From: Deltaproteobacteria bacterium
GTDB taxonomy: Bacteria; Myxococcota_A; Polyangia; JAAYKL01
Length of the DNA: 43,948 nt
Assembly: GCA_029565915.1 (NCBI GenBank)
Contig: JAKQNG010000223.1
Span: 1-43,948 of the forward strand
Direction of reading: 5' to 3'
Of this stretch, positions 25,818 to 36,374 are shown piece by piece. The translations under genes and the position numbers were made by a program. The notes below the pieces were generated by a model that saw nothing but the letters and a program-made list of their open reading frames with translations, searched no databases and was not told the origin of the DNA. The stretch's first letter is position 1, and each line of letters begins with the position of its first letter.

Positions 25818-27791
25818 ATGGCGACAGAGATGACGGTGTTGGATTTCAATCACCTGCAGACCATCCTGGACTGGGCGCCGGTGGCCGTATTCGTCGTCGA
25901 TGGCTCCAGGAAGGTGACGTACGCCAACCGGGGAGCCGGTCTCCTGTCCGGCGATCCGGCGGCGGCCGGGGCGTTCGGACAGGTCGTCCACTGCGTGCAT
26001 CACCTCGATCATCCCGATGGATGCGGGTTCGGGGAGTACTGCCGGACGTGCCTGATCCGTTCGGCCGTGGAAACCTGTCGGCGGGAACATCGCGAAATCC
26101 GGGACCTGGAAGTGCGGTTTCCTGTGACCGGAAGTGATGCGCCGGCAGTGCTGCATCTGCGTGTGACGGCGGTGCCGGTTGCGCTGGAGGGCGAAGACTG
26201 CGCGCTGCTGTATGTCATTGACGAGACGAGGTGCCACGAAACCGCCAATGCCCTTCAGGACAGCGAGGCGCTGATTCTGCGGGTGTTCGAGCGGGTGTCC
26301 GACGGCATTCTCATTGTGGACAGGGGTGGGGTATTCCATCGCGCCAATGGGGTGTTCTATCGGATGTTCGCCCTGACGCCGGCGGAGCTGGAAGGGCTCC
26401 GCCCGGCCGATCTCCATCCCGCGTCAGAGTTTTCCCGGCTCGCCCATCTCTACGCCGTGGATGGCGACCGTACCGAACGATGTCCGGATGTGACCCTGCG
26501 CCGACGGGACGGAACGCTGTTCCGCGCGGATATGAGTGTTTATCCCGTGGAAGCATCAGACCGGTCGGGCTTCTTCCGGGTGTATTTTTTCCGGGACATC
26601 ACGGATGAGAAGTCGCTGCAGGCCACCATGGCCCAGTCCGATCGGCTCGCCTCCATCGGCATGCTCGCGGCCGGTGTGGCCCACGAGATCAACAATCCGC
26701 TCACCTATGTTCTCTATCATCTCGAAAGTATCCACTACGCGCTGGAACAGGGCGAACTGCCCGTCGCGGACCCGGGCATGCGGAACGATCTGGGCCGCCG
26801 CCTGCGGGAGTCCCTGCAGGGCGTGCAGCTGATCGCGGAGATTGTCAGGGGCCTGAAAGTCTATTCGCGGGTGGAACAGGAGCACGTGGGACCGGTCAAT
26901 GTGGAGAAAGCCCTGGACATCGCCTGTCAGATGGCCGCTCACGAAATCAAGTACCGCGCCGGACTGTTCAAGGACTATGGCGGCGTGCCGCCGGTGATGG
27001 CCGGCGAAGGTCGGCTGTGCCAGGTATTTGTCAATCTGCTGGTCAATGCGGCCCAGGCCATTCCCGAGGGCGCGGTGGACCGGAATGCCGTCCGCGTGGA
27101 AACCGGCGTGGAAGAACACCGGGCAGTGGTCCGCATCCGGGACACGGGAAAAGGGGTGTCCGACGAAGACCTTCCCCGGCTGTTCGAGCCGTTTTTCACG
27201 ACCAGGGAACCCGGCAAGGGAACCGGACTCGGCCTGGCCATCTGCCGCAACATCGTGACCGGCTATGGTGGTTCCATCGAAGTGTCGAAGGAAGCGGAAG
27301 GCGGCGCCTGCTTCACGGTCCGTCTGCCCCTTGCGCGGACGACACTGTTGCCTTCGACTGCGGATGACGGTTCGACGACGACCGCTGGAACGACGACGCC
27401 CCGGGTACTGATTGTCGACGATGAAGAAGGCATCCTGGCGGTCCTGCACAGGATGTTGCGCGACGAATACGAAGTGCACGCGGTGCCGTCCGTCGAGGAA
27501 GCGCGGGCGGTCATTTCCGTCAATCCGGTGTTTGATGGGATCCTCTGCGACGCCATCATGCCCGGAATGATGGGAACGGAGCTGTACCGATGGCTGCAGG
27601 AATACCATCCACTGCTCTGCGGTCGATTCATCTTCATGTCCGGCGACGCCTCTGCCGCCGCCATCCGGACCTTTATCATCGAGTCCAGCCGGCCCGTGCT
27701 CGAAAAGCCGTTCCGGCGGAATGTTCTCCTGCGCGTGCTGCGGGCGGTGGTCGACATGACCATCCTGCCGTCGTCCGGAGATGACCCATGA
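25818..27791 (+). CDS. Histidine kinase with receiver (PAS-PAS-HisKA-HATPase-REC)
   Basis: This is a 657-residue sensor kinase. The first PAS domain contains a Cys/His cluster (HCVHHLDHPDGCGFGEYC, then CLIRSAVETC) of a kind that may bind a metal or Fe-S centre. A second PAS follows (about residues 150-270), then His289 in [10 protein letters not shown], an ATPase domain with NLLVNAAQAI, DTGKGV and GTGLGLAI, and a C-terminal receiver with ILCDAIMPGMMG. The start is uncertain: ATG 25818 and ATG 25830 both lack a well-spaced ribosome site. It is the first gene of a six-gene signalling operon and overlaps the next gene by four bases. Confidence 0.88.
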   Translation: MATEMTVLDFNHLQTILDWAPVAVFVVDGSRKVTYANRGAGLLSGDPAAAGAFGQVVHCVHHLDHPDGCGFGEYCRTCLIRSAVETCRREHREIRDLEVRFPVTGSDAPAVLHLRVTAVPVALEGEDCALLYVIDETRCHETANALQDSEALILRVFERVSDGILIVDRGGVFHRANGVFYRMFALTPAELEGLRPADLHPASEFSRLAHLYAVDGDRTERCPDVTLRRRDGTLFRADMSVYPVEASDRSGFFRVYFFRDITDEKSLQATMAQSDRLASIGMLAAGVAHEINNPLTYVLYHLESIHYALEQGELPVADPGMRNDLGRRLRESLQGVQLIAEIVRGLKVYSRVEQEHVGPVNVEKALDIACQMAAHEIKYRAGLFKDYGGVPPVMAGEGRLCQVFVNLLVNAAQAIPEGAVDRNAVRVETGVEEHRAVVRIRDTGKGVSDEDLPRLFEPFFTTREPGKGTGLGLAICRNIVTGYGGSIEVSKEAEGGACFTVRLPLARTTLLPSTADDGSTTTAGTTTPRVLIVDDEEGILAVLHRMLRDEYEVHAVPSVEEARAVISVNPVFDGILCDAIMPGMMGTELYRWLQEYHPLLCGRFIFMSGDASAAAIRTFIIESSRPVLEKPFRRNVLLRVLRAVVDMTILPSSGDDP

Positions 27792-29443
27792 CCAGACAAC
27801 CCGATCATTCCAGCCGACGGACAACCGCAGATGCTGCGAAGGAAAACCTGAAGGGGCGGTTCGAGCGGGATGTCGATGACGTGTTCGGCGCCTTTTTCAG
27901 GAATTCTCCCGATGGCATCCTGCTGCTGCATCCGGCGAGCGGCGACATCGCACTGGCCAACCGTGCCGCCTGTGAGCTGACCGGCTGTGACATGGCCGCC
28001 ATCCGGGAGATGAATATCGGTTCGTTTTTTTCTGCCGACGTCACCCAGCTGATTCTGGGCATCCTCCACAAGCAGTCCGAGGTACCGTTGCAGCGGCGCG
28101 ACAATCTGGTGGTTTACGTGGACATCCAGCCGGTCCAGGTCACCTTTCAGTCCACGGACCACCTGATGCTGTCCCTGCGCGATGTCTCCGAACGACGACG
28201 GCTCCAGGCGGAAATGGCCCAGGCGGATCGGGTGGCCGCCATGGGCATGCTGGCGGCGGGCATCGCCCACGAAATCAACAACCCCCTGGCCTGCGTGTTG
28301 TCCAACCTGGAAAACCTGTCCGATGATACGGCGGCATTCCTTTCGACCTTCTCCCGTTTTGTCACGCAGATGCACGAGCAGTTCGGAGAAGAGGACGCTG
28401 CCCGGATGATGGCCGACTTCGGCAACCGGCCCGTTGCCGGAATGCTGAAGAACATGCTCGAAGGCTTTGAAGACGCCCTGTCCAGCACCTACCGCATCCG
28501 GGAAGTGACAAGGGCACTCGGCATCTTTTCGAGGGTGGACACGACATCGGTGGGTCCCGTCAATGTCACCCACGTGCTGGAATCGGCCATTGCCATATCG
28601 TCCAACGAGATCCGCTACCGGGCCACCCTGGAGCGGGATTTCGGCAGCCTTCCCACGGTGGTTGCCAACGACGGGCTGCTGGCCCAGCTGTTTCTCAACC
28701 TGATCCTCACGGCCGTCCGCAGTCTGAACGAATCGACCGTGGCCGAAAACACGGTTGTCGTACGCACCCGGTTTGAACGCGGTCTCGTTTTCGTCATCGT
28801 TGACATCAACGGGAATGCAGCGGTCGGCGAGCCCGGGGCGGTTTCGTCCGCGGCTTCACCCGTGGGGCAGCCACTCCGGTTTCACAGCCTCCACTGGCTG
28901 CCGGTTGCCCGGAAAACCCTTCAGGACATGGGAGGCGACGTGGAGGTGACGCAGGAGGACGGACAGATCCGGAAGATGGTGATGTCCATTCCCGCCCGGG
29001 CCGAACAGCGGACGTCCACGATTGTGCCCGTTCTTGCCGAGGTGACGCCGCGGAGCCGCAGGGGAAGGCTGCTGGTGGTGGATGACGAGAGCGGCATCCG
29101 GGGAATCATCCGGCGGATGCTCCAGTCCGAGTACGACATCGTCGAGGCGGATTCCGGCGAAGCGGCCATGGAGGTGCTGGCGCGGGATGCGGACGTCGAT
29201 TTCATCCTCTGCGATGTCATGATGCCGGGGATGTCCGGTACGGAGTTTCATCGAAGACTCAGCGCAATGATGCCCGGACTCGCCCGGCGGTTTGCCTTCA
29301 TCACCGGCGGTGCGTTTACGGAACTGACCCGGCAGTATCTGGCGGAAGTGGATGTTCCCTGCGTGGACAAGCCCTTCCAGTCGGCCATGCTCAAGAAAAT
29401 GGTGAAAACACTGATGGCGGAACGGTCGGGAGGGGAGCACTGA
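27788..29443 (+). CDS. PAS-histidine kinase-like protein with degenerate ATPase domain and receiver
   Basis: This 551-residue protein has a PAS domain (about residues 25-140), an intact phosphoacceptor helix with His161 in [10 protein letters not shown], a region in the place of the ATPase domain, and a receiver with [12 protein letters not shown]. The ATPase domain has lost key residues: the N-box Asn that chelates Mg is Thr308 (NLILT instead of N-x3-N), the D-x-G-x-G loop is DINGN (Asp339-Asn343), and the G-x-G-L-G lid is absent. It is probably not an active kinase but may accept phosphate from, or dimerise with, its neighbours. The same paralogous layout as the preceding kinase suggests duplication and decay. 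Confidence 0.87.
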   Translation: MTRQPDHSSRRTTADAAKENLKGRFERDVDDVFGAFFRNSPDGILLLHPASGDIALANRAACELTGCDMAAIREMNIGSFFSADVTQLILGILHKQSEVPLQRRDNLVVYVDIQPVQVTFQSTDHLMLSLRDVSERRRLQAEMAQADRVAAMGMLAAGIAHEINNPLACVLSNLENLSDDTAAFLSTFSRFVTQMHEQFGEEDAARMMADFGNRPVAGMLKNMLEGFEDALSSTYRIREVTRALGIFSRVDTTSVGPVNVTHVLESAIAISSNEIRYRATLERDFGSLPTVVANDGLLAQLFLNLILTAVRSLNESTVAENTVVVRTRFERGLVFVIVDINGNAAVGEPGAVSSAASPVGQPLRFHSLHWLPVARKTLQDMGGDVEVTQEDGQIRKMVMSIPARAEQRTSTIVPVLAEVTPRSRRGRLLVVDDESGIRGIIRRMLQSEYDIVEADSGEAAMEVLARDADVDFILCDVMMPGMSGTEFHRRLSAMMPGLARRFAFITGGAFTELTRQYLAEVDVPCVDKPFQSAMLKKMVKTLMAERSGGEH

Positions 29444-32400
29444 TGCACAGCCGCATGCCGTTTCGTCTGTCGTCGAACTTCCTGGATCAGCTGGATGTGG
29501 GCGTCCTGATCTATTCGGCAACAGGGGAGATTCTGGACTGGAACCGGAGCGCAACCCGCATTCTGAAGCTGACCGATGAGGAGATACCCGTTGCCCTGCG
29601 CCATTCGGACGACTGGATCGTTGTGACCTCCGAGGGAAGCGACATCCCGCCCTCCGCCTGGGCGAAGAACCGCATCCTCTCCGGCGAAGCCAGTATTGCA
29701 CCCATGGTCATGGGCGTACGGAGCCCGACGCAGGATCAGATGATCTGGTTGCGGACCGGTGCGTTCCGGCTGCCGGGGGATGCACCGGGGCAGTTTCTGG
29801 TCGTTGTGACGCTGGAAGACGTCACCATGCTGAAGCGGGCCGAAGAACAGGCGCGGATGGATGAGAAGCGGCTGGAGATGGTTCTTTCCCTGCGCGACAG
29901 GACCGCAGCGCCGTTGCGGGAAGTGGTCGAGTATGCCCTGGAATCGCTGGTCGCGCTGACGAAGAGCCAGGTGGGCTATCTGCATTTCGTCAACGAGGAG
30001 GAGCAGACCATCCGGTTGTTCTGCTGGACCGAAGAGACGCTCAAGTACTGCACGGCCGCCTATGAAGAGGTGTATCCGGTGGAACGGGCCGGCATCTGGG
30101 CCGACGCCGTCCGTCAACGGCAGGTGGTGGTCCATAATGATTATCCGGCGCTGAACCGCCACCATGCGCTCCCGGAAGGACATTTTCCCATACGGCGGCA
30201 CATGAGCCTGCCGGTCTTTGACAAGGGACGCATTGTCGCCGTGGCCGGAGTGGCCAACAAGCGCGTTCCCTACAGCGATGACGATGTGCGCCAGTCCGTT
30301 TCGTTTCTCGACTCCCTGTGGGCCGTGCTGAAGCGCCGGGAGGTCGAGCTGGATCTGCGGGAGGCCGTGGCGGCCGCCGAATCGGCCGGTGCGGCCAGGG
30401 ACCAGTTTCTGTCCAATCTCAGTCACGAGATCCGAACGCCCATGAACGCCATCATCGGCATGAATCATCTGCTGTCCCAGACCACGCTGGATGATCGACA
30501 GAAGGAATACCTTCACAAGATCGGAAAAGCTTCGTCGCTGCTCATGGAGCTTCTCAATTCTGTGCTGGACATGTCACGGCTGGAATCCGGGCAGATAGAG
30601 CTGGAAGCCATCGAATTTGATCTGTCCACCGTTCTGTCCGATGTCATCAATATTATTTCGCAGCGCGCCGCCGACAAGGGAATCGAGTGCATCTGCGACA
30701 TGACAGCGGATGTTCCCGTTTCACTGGTGGGAGATTCCCTGCGCCTCACCCAGATTCTCATGAACCTGGCCAGCAACGCGGTGAAGTTCACCGATTCCGG
30801 CCACGTGCTCATTTCGGTATCCCTGGCGGGTGAGACCGCGACGTATGCGGAGCTGCGATTTGAAGTGTCCGACACCGGCATCGGTCTGACGGCGGAGCAG
30901 CAGGCCCGCATATTCGAGCCGTTTACCCAGGCGGATGCCTCCACCACGCGCCGTTACGGCGGCACCGGACTCGGACTGGCCATTTCGCGGGGACTCGTCG
31001 AAAGAATGGGCGGCACACTTTCCGTGACCAGTGAACGGGGTGTCGGCAGTTGCTTCTATTTTTCGATCAGCTTTGAAAAGCAGAAGCGAAAAACGCTGAT
31101 GTCCATTCATCCGCAGACGCTGTTCATGAATCAGAGGGTGCTGATTGCGGATGACAACGAGATGGTGGCGCGTTCCATTGCCCGATATCTGGAGAGATGC
31201 GGTTGTCGCACCACCCTCTGCCGCTCGGGCGACGAGGCCCTCGGGCTGCTGAAACATGCCGCCGACCAGCCTTCGGGACGTTATGAAATCGTTCTGTTCA
31301 ACTGGACATTGCCCGAAGCGGACAGCATGGCCGTGATACGGGCCATGAAGGCGGTGCAGACGGATAATGCGTCACCGCGGATTATCGTCATTACCGGCTA
31401 TCACGACGCGGAGACGGCCCGGCGTCCGGCCATGGAGGCCGGTGCCGAAGGTTTTCTGACCAAACCCCTGACCCCTTCGGCGTTGTTCAACCTGTTGATG
31501 GAGCTCACGTACGGGCGTTCGGCTCCCCTTGCCGCCACAGCGCCTGCCGGAAAGTCTGCTCATCACCAGTTGTCCACAATTCGCGGGGCCAGAATCCTGC
31601 TGGCCGAGGACAGCGAGATCAATCAGCAGGTGACCACCGCGCTGCTCGAACAGGCCGGCCTGAATGTGGAAGTGGTGCCGGACGGCTCGGATGCCGTGCG
31701 GGCGGTCCTGGAGTCGGAGGAGGGATATGATGCGGTGTTGATGGACATCCACATGCCCGCCATGGACGGTTACGAGGCGACCCGGGAGCTGCGCCGGGAT
31801 CCCCGGTTGGCGTCGCTGCCGATCATTGCCATGACCGCCAACGCGTCCCCGCGCGACCGGATGCGCGCCCTCGAGTGCGGTATGAACGACCATTTGAGCA
31901 AGCCCGTCGATCCGTCGGACCTGTTCACGGTGCTGATGCAGTGGATTCCGGCCCGACGTCGGTCGTCGGCCGTTTCCCCTGATGTGACGACCCCGGAAGC
32001 GCCGTCGCTGTTGTCCGAACTGTCTGCGGTGGAAGGGATGGACTATGCGGGTGGCCTGGCCCGGGCGGGTGGTCAGGAGCAGGTGTACCTGCGGATGCTG
32101 GACCGCTTTGCGCAGACATCGCCGGACATGCTGGACGATATCGCCAGGGCCGTCCGGGAAAATCGAACCGATGACGCGATTGCGCTCATCCATCGCATCC
32201 GGGGCGTCAGCGGCAACATCGGGGCAATCTCCCTTCATCGACTGGCCACTGATATCGAAGAGCGGTTGCGAAAGGGCGAACTGGTAAACCAGGATGAAAT
32301 CGAATCCATGGAAACGTCACTGGTTGTTGTGCTGACCGGCATTTCTCAACTGCAATCCGTTGCATCTCCCAATGGGGCACCTGCTCCCCATCGTATTTCG

Positions 32401-32631
32401 TCTCTGGACGATGCGCTGTCGGCCATCGCGGAGCTGGAACTGATGCTGAACCAGTCGGATGCCCGGGCGCTTCAGATGCTTGATCAGATTCGGAAGAGAG
32501 TTCCACCGGAGGCGTATTCGATGCACCTGGGGGACATCGACCGGAAAATCAGAAACTACGATTTTGAAGGCGCCCTGGGAGGACTCCGTCGACTCGACGG
32601 GCTGCTTCATTTTTCGAAGGAGGTGCCGTGA
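29443..32631 (+). CDS. Hybrid histidine kinase (PAS-GAF-HisKA-HATPase-REC-REC-HPt)
   Basis: This 1062-residue phosphorelay protein has a PAS domain (about 10-130), a GAF domain (about 150-300), the phosphoacceptor His328 in [10 protein letters not shown], an ATPase domain ([24 protein letters not shown]), two receivers and a terminal HPt domain. The first receiver has Asn620 in place of the phosphorylated Asp (VLFNWTLP) and is probably silent. The second is normal (Asp768, [11 protein letters not shown]). The HPt His917 lies in [14 protein letters not shown]. The start overlaps the previous stop (TGATG) and the following gene begins at the next base after the stop. The expected flow is His328 to Asp768 to His917 and then to a separate response regulator. 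Confidence 0.9.
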   Translation: MHSRMPFRLSSNFLDQLDVGVLIYSATGEILDWNRSATRILKLTDEEIPVALRHSDDWIVVTSEGSDIPPSAWAKNRILSGEASIAPMVMGVRSPTQDQMIWLRTGAFRLPGDAPGQFLVVVTLEDVTMLKRAEEQARMDEKRLEMVLSLRDRTAAPLREVVEYALESLVALTKSQVGYLHFVNEEEQTIRLFCWTEETLKYCTAAYEEVYPVERAGIWADAVRQRQVVVHNDYPALNRHHALPEGHFPIRRHMSLPVFDKGRIVAVAGVANKRVPYSDDDVRQSVSFLDSLWAVLKRREVELDLREAVAAAESAGAARDQFLSNLSHEIRTPMNAIIGMNHLLSQTTLDDRQKEYLHKIGKASSLLMELLNSVLDMSRLESGQIELEAIEFDLSTVLSDVINIISQRAADKGIECICDMTADVPVSLVGDSLRLTQILMNLASNAVKFTDSGHVLISVSLAGETATYAELRFEVSDTGIGLTAEQQARIFEPFTQADASTTRRYGGTGLGLAISRGLVERMGGTLSVTSERGVGSCFYFSISFEKQKRKTLMSIHPQTLFMNQRVLIADDNEMVARSIARYLERCGCRTTLCRSGDEALGLLKHAADQPSGRYEIVLFNWTLPEADSMAVIRAMKAVQTDNASPRIIVITGYHDAETARRPAMEAGAEGFLTKPLTPSALFNLLMELTYGRSAPLAATAPAGKSAHHQLSTIRGARILLAEDSEINQQVTTALLEQAGLNVEVVPDGSDAVRAVLESEEGYDAVLMDIHMPAMDGYEATRELRRDPRLASLPIIAMTANASPRDRMRALECGMNDHLSKPVDPSDLFTVLMQWIPARRRSSAVSPDVTTPEAPSLLSELSAVEGMDYAGGLARAGGQEQVYLRMLDRFAQTSPDMLDDIARAVRENRTDDAIALIHRIRGVSGNIGAISLHRLATDIEERLRKGELVNQDEIESMETSLVVVLTGISQLQSVASPNGAPAPHRISSLDDALSAIAELELMLNQSDARALQMLDQIRKRVPPEAYSMHLGDIDRKIRNYDFEGALGGLRRLDGLLHFSKEVP

Positions 32632-33726
32632 ATGAATGCCGAAACCGTACAGACCATTCTGGTGGTGGATGATGCGCCGGAGAACATCGATGTGCTGGTG
32701 GGCATTCTGGGACACCAGTATCGCGTGAAAATCGCGTTGAACGGCGAAAAGGCCCTTCAGATTGCGGCCTCGCCGGAGCCTCCGGACCTGATCCTTCTCG
32801 ACATCATGATGCCCGGCATGGACGGGCTGGAGGTGTGCCGCCGGCTGAAGGCCGCGTCGGGGACCATTGGTATTCCGGTAATCTTTGTAACCGCAAAGGG
32901 CGAAATGGATGATGAATCGCGGGGATTTGAAGCAGGGGCGGTCGACTACATCACCAAGCCGGTGAATCCGTTGCTCGTCATCGCCCGGGTGAAGACCCAC
33001 CTGGCCCTGTACGATCAGAACCGGGTGCTTGAAAAAATGGTGTCGCAGCGAACGGCGGAACTGGAGGAAGCCTTCAACCGGTTGAAGACCGCTTCCATCG
33101 ACACGATTCTGCGCCTGTCACGGGCGGCCGATCTGAAAGACGACGACACCGGGGTTCACGTGATCCGCATGAGCAACTATGCGGCGACCATTGCCGAACG
33201 GCTGAGTCTGGACAAGTCATTCATTGACCGGCTTCTCTGGGCGGCGCCCATGCACGACATTGGAAAGATCGGCATTCCCGATCGAATCCTGCTGAAGCCC
33301 GGGAAACTCGACCCGGATGAGTGGACTTTCATGAAACGCCATTGCGAGATGGGTTCGGCCATCCTCTCGGGCTCGGATTCAGAAATCATCCAGCTGGCCG
33401 AAATCATTGCCATGACCCATCACGAAAAGTGGGACGGATCGGGCTATCCCGTGGGACTCCGGGGCAGCGATATTCCACTGGCGGGTCGCATTGCGGCGGT
33501 GGCCGACGTGTTTGATGCGTTGACTTCCAAGCGGCCCTACAAGGAGCCCTTTGACGTCTTCCGGGCGTTTGACATCATCAGGGATGGTCGGGGAACCCAT
33601 TTTGACCCCGACGCGGTGGATGCCTTCTTCGACATGGAGGAGCAGATCCTGCACATCAAGCGGCGTTATCAGGATGGCTCGCTGGTGCCGTTTTCCGTAA
33701 CGGCGAACGAAGAAGGTCATCATTGA
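32632..33726 (+). CDS. Response regulator with HD-GYP c-di-GMP phosphodiesterase domain
   Basis: This 364-residue RpfG-like protein has an N-terminal receiver (LVVDDAPENID, LLDIMMPGMDG, ITKPV) and an HD-GYP domain that hydrolyses c-di-GMP. His208-Asp209 lie in MHDIGKIGIPD and Gly271-Tyr272-Pro273 in HHEKWDGSGYP; the HH pair and RIAAVADVFDALTSKRPYK are also present, so it should be active. AAGGAGGTG precedes the ATG. It is a natural target for the HPt domain of the gene just upstream. Confidence 0.93.
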   Translation: MNAETVQTILVVDDAPENIDVLVGILGHQYRVKIALNGEKALQIAASPEPPDLILLDIMMPGMDGLEVCRRLKAASGTIGIPVIFVTAKGEMDDESRGFEAGAVDYITKPVNPLLVIARVKTHLALYDQNRVLEKMVSQRTAELEEAFNRLKTASIDTILRLSRAADLKDDDTGVHVIRMSNYAATIAERLSLDKSFIDRLLWAAPMHDIGKIGIPDRILLKPGKLDPDEWTFMKRHCEMGSAILSGSDSEIIQLAEIIAMTHHEKWDGSGYPVGLRGSDIPLAGRIAAVADVFDALTSKRPYKEPFDVFRAFDIIRDGRGTHFDPDAVDAFFDMEEQILHIKRRYQDGSLVPFSVTANEEGHH

Positions 33727-33739
33727 ACCGGGTGTCACC

Positions 33740-34879
33740 ATGCCTTCTGTTCTGATTGTCGATGACGAAGAACTGAACCGGATGCCCCTGGCGGCCCTTC
33801 TGGGGAGTGAAGGCTATGGGGTGCTGGAAGCGGCCGATGGCATGGAGGCGCTTCACGTTATCGATTCGCAGCACGTGGATCTGGTCCTGCTCGACGTGGT
33901 GATGCCGGGAATGGACGGCTTCGATACCTGCGCCGCGATTCGCGAAAAGCCGGGTTTCCTCACACTGCCGATTGTCTTTACGACGGCACTGGGCGATCGA
34001 GATTCCCGTGTAAGGGGGAAGGCTGTTGGAGGCGACGACTTTTTAACCAAGCCTGTGGATCCGGTGGAACTCATCATCCGCGTGAAAAACCTGCTCAAGC
34101 TGAAGGCATATGCGGACGAACAATTGACGGAAAAACGCTCTCTCGAAGATCGGCTCCTTCAGGCAAGAGAGCAGTTGCTCCACGCTGATCGACTGGCCAA
34201 CCTGGGCACCATGGCAGCGACCATCGGACATGAGCTGCAGAGTGCATGCGGCATTCTGAACGCCACTCTGGATTTTATCCGGAGCGACCTCGAAAAGGGT
34301 GGTAGGCCCAGAGATGAAGATATCAACAACCTCGAACTGGTCCGGGTTCACCTCAGGAATCACGCCACGTCCATGCTGGAAATGGGGCGGCCGGGTACTC
34401 CGGATTCGGTGATGATCGAGCTGCGGCAGCTGATAGAACAGACGCTGGCGCTGCTGAAAATGACCGGCCGATTGAAGCGGATTTCCGTCGAGGTGAACTT
34501 TCCTCCGGAGGACGTGAACGTGGAAGGGTCGAGGTCGCGGATGCAGCAGGTGTTCATCAATCTGATCGGCAACGGGATCGACGCGCTGATGGAACGGAGC
34601 GGGGACAGACGGATGGTCATTGCGCTGACGGTCGATTCGGCCGGTGGCATGGTGACCTGTTCCGTGCGCAACAACGGACCGCCGGTTCCCGGATTGCTGC
34701 AGGAGGAAATATTCAGTCCGTTTTATACGACCAAAGGAGACAGCGGCGGAACCGGCCTCGGGCTCTGCGTGGTCCGCCAGATCCTCGACGCCTGCAGGGG
34801 CACCGTTTGCGTCCGGACGGTGGACGAATGGACCGAATTCCTTGTGGCGCTTCCGTTCTGCACGGGAGTCGACCGATGA
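33740..34879 (+). CDS. Response regulator-histidine kinase (REC-HisKA-HATPase)
   Basis: This 379-residue protein begins with a receiver (LIVDDEELNR, LLDVVMPGMDG, TKPV), followed by a helix with IGHELQSACG holding the phosphoacceptor His, and an ATPase domain with NLIGNGIDAL and GTGLGLCVV. The D-x-G-x-G loop reads NNGPP, a common weak variant, so activity is likely but not sure. The receiver-first order suggests a kinase controlled by phosphotransfer from an upstream kinase. Its stop overlaps the start of the sigma54 regulator gene (ATGA), its probable partner. Confidence 0.87.
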   Translation: MPSVLIVDDEELNRMPLAALLGSEGYGVLEAADGMEALHVIDSQHVDLVLLDVVMPGMDGFDTCAAIREKPGFLTLPIVFTTALGDRDSRVRGKAVGGDDFLTKPVDPVELIIRVKNLLKLKAYADEQLTEKRSLEDRLLQAREQLLHADRLANLGTMAATIGHELQSACGILNATLDFIRSDLEKGGRPRDEDINNLELVRVHLRNHATSMLEMGRPGTPDSVMIELRQLIEQTLALLKMTGRLKRISVEVNFPPEDVNVEGSRSRMQQVFINLIGNGIDALMERSGDRRMVIALTVDSAGGMVTCSVRNNGPPVPGLLQEEIFSPFYTTKGDSGGTGLGLCVVRQILDACRGTVCVRTVDEWTEFLVALPFCTGVDR

Positions 34880-35706
34880 CCATCCGCACGCTCATCATCG
34901 AAGACGACGCGGTGTATGCCCGCATTCTGGAGCGCATCTGCAGGGACGAGGGTCTGGAACCGTTTCTGGCCGACAGCGGTGAGGCGGGACTCGACATGGC
35001 TGAGCGACTGAATCCGGTGGTGGTACTTTGCGATATCGGGCTTCCGGGAATGGATGGCATTGAAGTGGTGAAGCGTTTGACCGCGCAGATGTCCGATGTC
35101 CTGCCCATTGTGATCAGCGGCCAGGCCACCGTCGAGAATACGGTGCGGGCCATGAAGGCCGGTGCATTCGATATTCTGCAGAAAGTGTCCGATCCATCGG
35201 AAATCCGGATGCGGATTCAGCGCGCACTGCAGACCGCCAATCTCCATCGACAGATTCAGTATCTGAAAACAAGGGATGAGGAATTCGGCGACATCATCGG
35301 CGAATCGAAGGCGATGAAGGCCGTTCGTCAGAAGATTTCCGAGGTGGCCGTGTCCCCGTCCGCTTCCGTGCTGATTGTCGGCGATACGGGTACGGGAAAG
35401 GAGCTGGTGGCCCGGGCGGTGCATCGCCTGTCCGCACGGAGCGACAAACCCCTTGTTTCAATTAATTGCGCGGCAATTCCCGAAACCCTCATGGAGAGCG
35501 TCTTCTTCGGCCACGAGCGGGGGGCATTCTCCGGTGCCGATCGAGCCCGGGCGGGCCTGTTTGAAACCGCTGACGGCAGTTCCCTGTTTCTTGACGAGAT
35601 CGGCGAGCTGGACCTGCGCCTTCAGGCCAAGCTGCTGCGGGCCCTCGAAGAAAAGTCGATTGGCCGGATTGGCGGAACGCGGGAATTCATGTGGATGTCC
35701 GACTGA
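34876..35706 (+). CDS. Sigma54-dependent response regulator, N-terminal fragment (frameshifted)
   Basis: This fragment holds an NtrC-type receiver (LIIEDDAVYARI, LCDIGLPGMDG, about residues 1-120) and most of the AAA+ domain: Walker A GDTGTGKE, the sigma54-contact loop GAFSGA (Ser in place of the usual Thr) and Walker B SLFLDEIGEL. The frame then leaves the family consensus after GGTREF and stops eight codons later. The rest of the protein continues in another frame at 35691. Without repair the product would lack the sensor II, arginine-finger and DNA-binding parts and could not activate transcription. Confidence 0.85.
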   Translation: MTIRTLIIEDDAVYARILERICRDEGLEPFLADSGEAGLDMAERLNPVVVLCDIGLPGMDGIEVVKRLTAQMSDVLPIVISGQATVENTVRAMKAGAFDILQKVSDPSEIRMRIQRALQTANLHRQIQYLKTRDEEFGDIIGESKAMKAVRQKISEVAVSPSASVLIVGDTGTGKELVARAVHRLSARSDKPLVSINCAAIPETLMESVFFGHERGAFSGADRARAGLFETADGSSLFLDEIGELDLRLQAKLLRALEEKSIGRIGGTREFMWMSD

Positions 35707-36254
35707 TTGCTGCCACCAACCGGAACCTGGAAGAAGAAGTCAGAGAGCGGCGCTTTCGCGAAGACCTGCTGTACCGGATCAACGTATTCAAGATTCACGT
35801 TCCACCTCTGCGGGAACGAAAAGAAGACATTTCGCCCCTGGCCCACCATTTCATGCAGCGCTTCGCCGTCCAGCTGGGCAAGCGCGCGAGAGCACTGTCT
35901 CCCGAAACCGAGCAGATTCTTCAGGCATGTGACTTTCCCGGCAACGTCCGGCAGCTTCGCAATCTCGTGGAGCAGGCGGTGATTCTGATGAAATCGGACG
36001 TGCTGGAGGCTGACTGCCTGAGAGGCGTGAACAATCCTTCGACAGATGTGTTGCCTTCCGTGGCCCCCGCCAGCCAGGAAGAACGGACGCTTCAGCAGCA
36101 GATGAGCCGCATCGAACAGACGCGACAGGAGCTGGACGAACAGGAGCGCCGGTTGATCGATGAGGCGCTTCGCACCTGTCACGGAAACAAATCCAATGCC
36201 GCCCGCCTCCTGGGAATCACCCGATTTGCCCTTCAACGCCGCCTGAATCATTGA
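35691..36254 (+). CDS. Sigma54-dependent response regulator, C-terminal fragment (frameshifted)
   Basis: The fragment resumes exactly where the first stops: VDVRLIAATNRNLEEEV, RFREDLLYRINVFKIHVPPLRERKEDI, FPGNVRQLRNLVEQAV, then a coiled coil and a Fis-type helix-turn-helix (NKSNAARLLGITRFALQRRL). Between GAATTC and GTGGATGTC there are two bases where the family has a three-base codon, so one base is missing near 35689-35690. The GTG at 35691 is probably not a real start. A single-base error or mutation would rejoin a 460-residue regulator. Confidence 0.82.
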   Translation: MDVRLIAATNRNLEEEVRERRFREDLLYRINVFKIHVPPLRERKEDISPLAHHFMQRFAVQLGKRARALSPETEQILQACDFPGNVRQLRNLVEQAVILMKSDVLEADCLRGVNNPSTDVLPSVAPASQEERTLQQQMSRIEQTRQELDEQERRLIDEALRTCHGNKSNAARLLGITRFALQRRLNH

Positions 36255-36265
36255 CGGACATGATC

Positions 36266-36313
36266 TGAGCGGTTGCGCACAGGTGAGCGGAACCGCTCGT
36301 GCGCCAGCGCTCA
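36266..36313. promoter_or_regulatory. Cluster of inverted repeats, candidate activator binding sites
   Basis: The region holds GAGCGG-AA-CCGCTC at 36285-36298, and the same arm again as GAGCGGTT at 36267-36274; GCGCAC (36275-36280) pairs with GTGCGC (36299-36304), and GCGCTCA (36307-36313) is a further half-site. They lie about 90 to 135 bases before the predicted start of transcription from the sigma54 promoter at 36375. That is where enhancer sites for NtrC-type activators usually lie. Confidence 0.5.
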
Positions 36314-36374
36314 CAAATTTCAACCGGATTGTGCATCCGGCCCGGAAACCCACCGGATCGGGGCGTCTCAGCGC

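Noticed and set aside
36324-36340. CCGGAT-TGTGC-ATCCGG as terminator of the sigma54 regulator gene
   Set aside because: No T tract follows; it could be a structural element but evidence is too thin.
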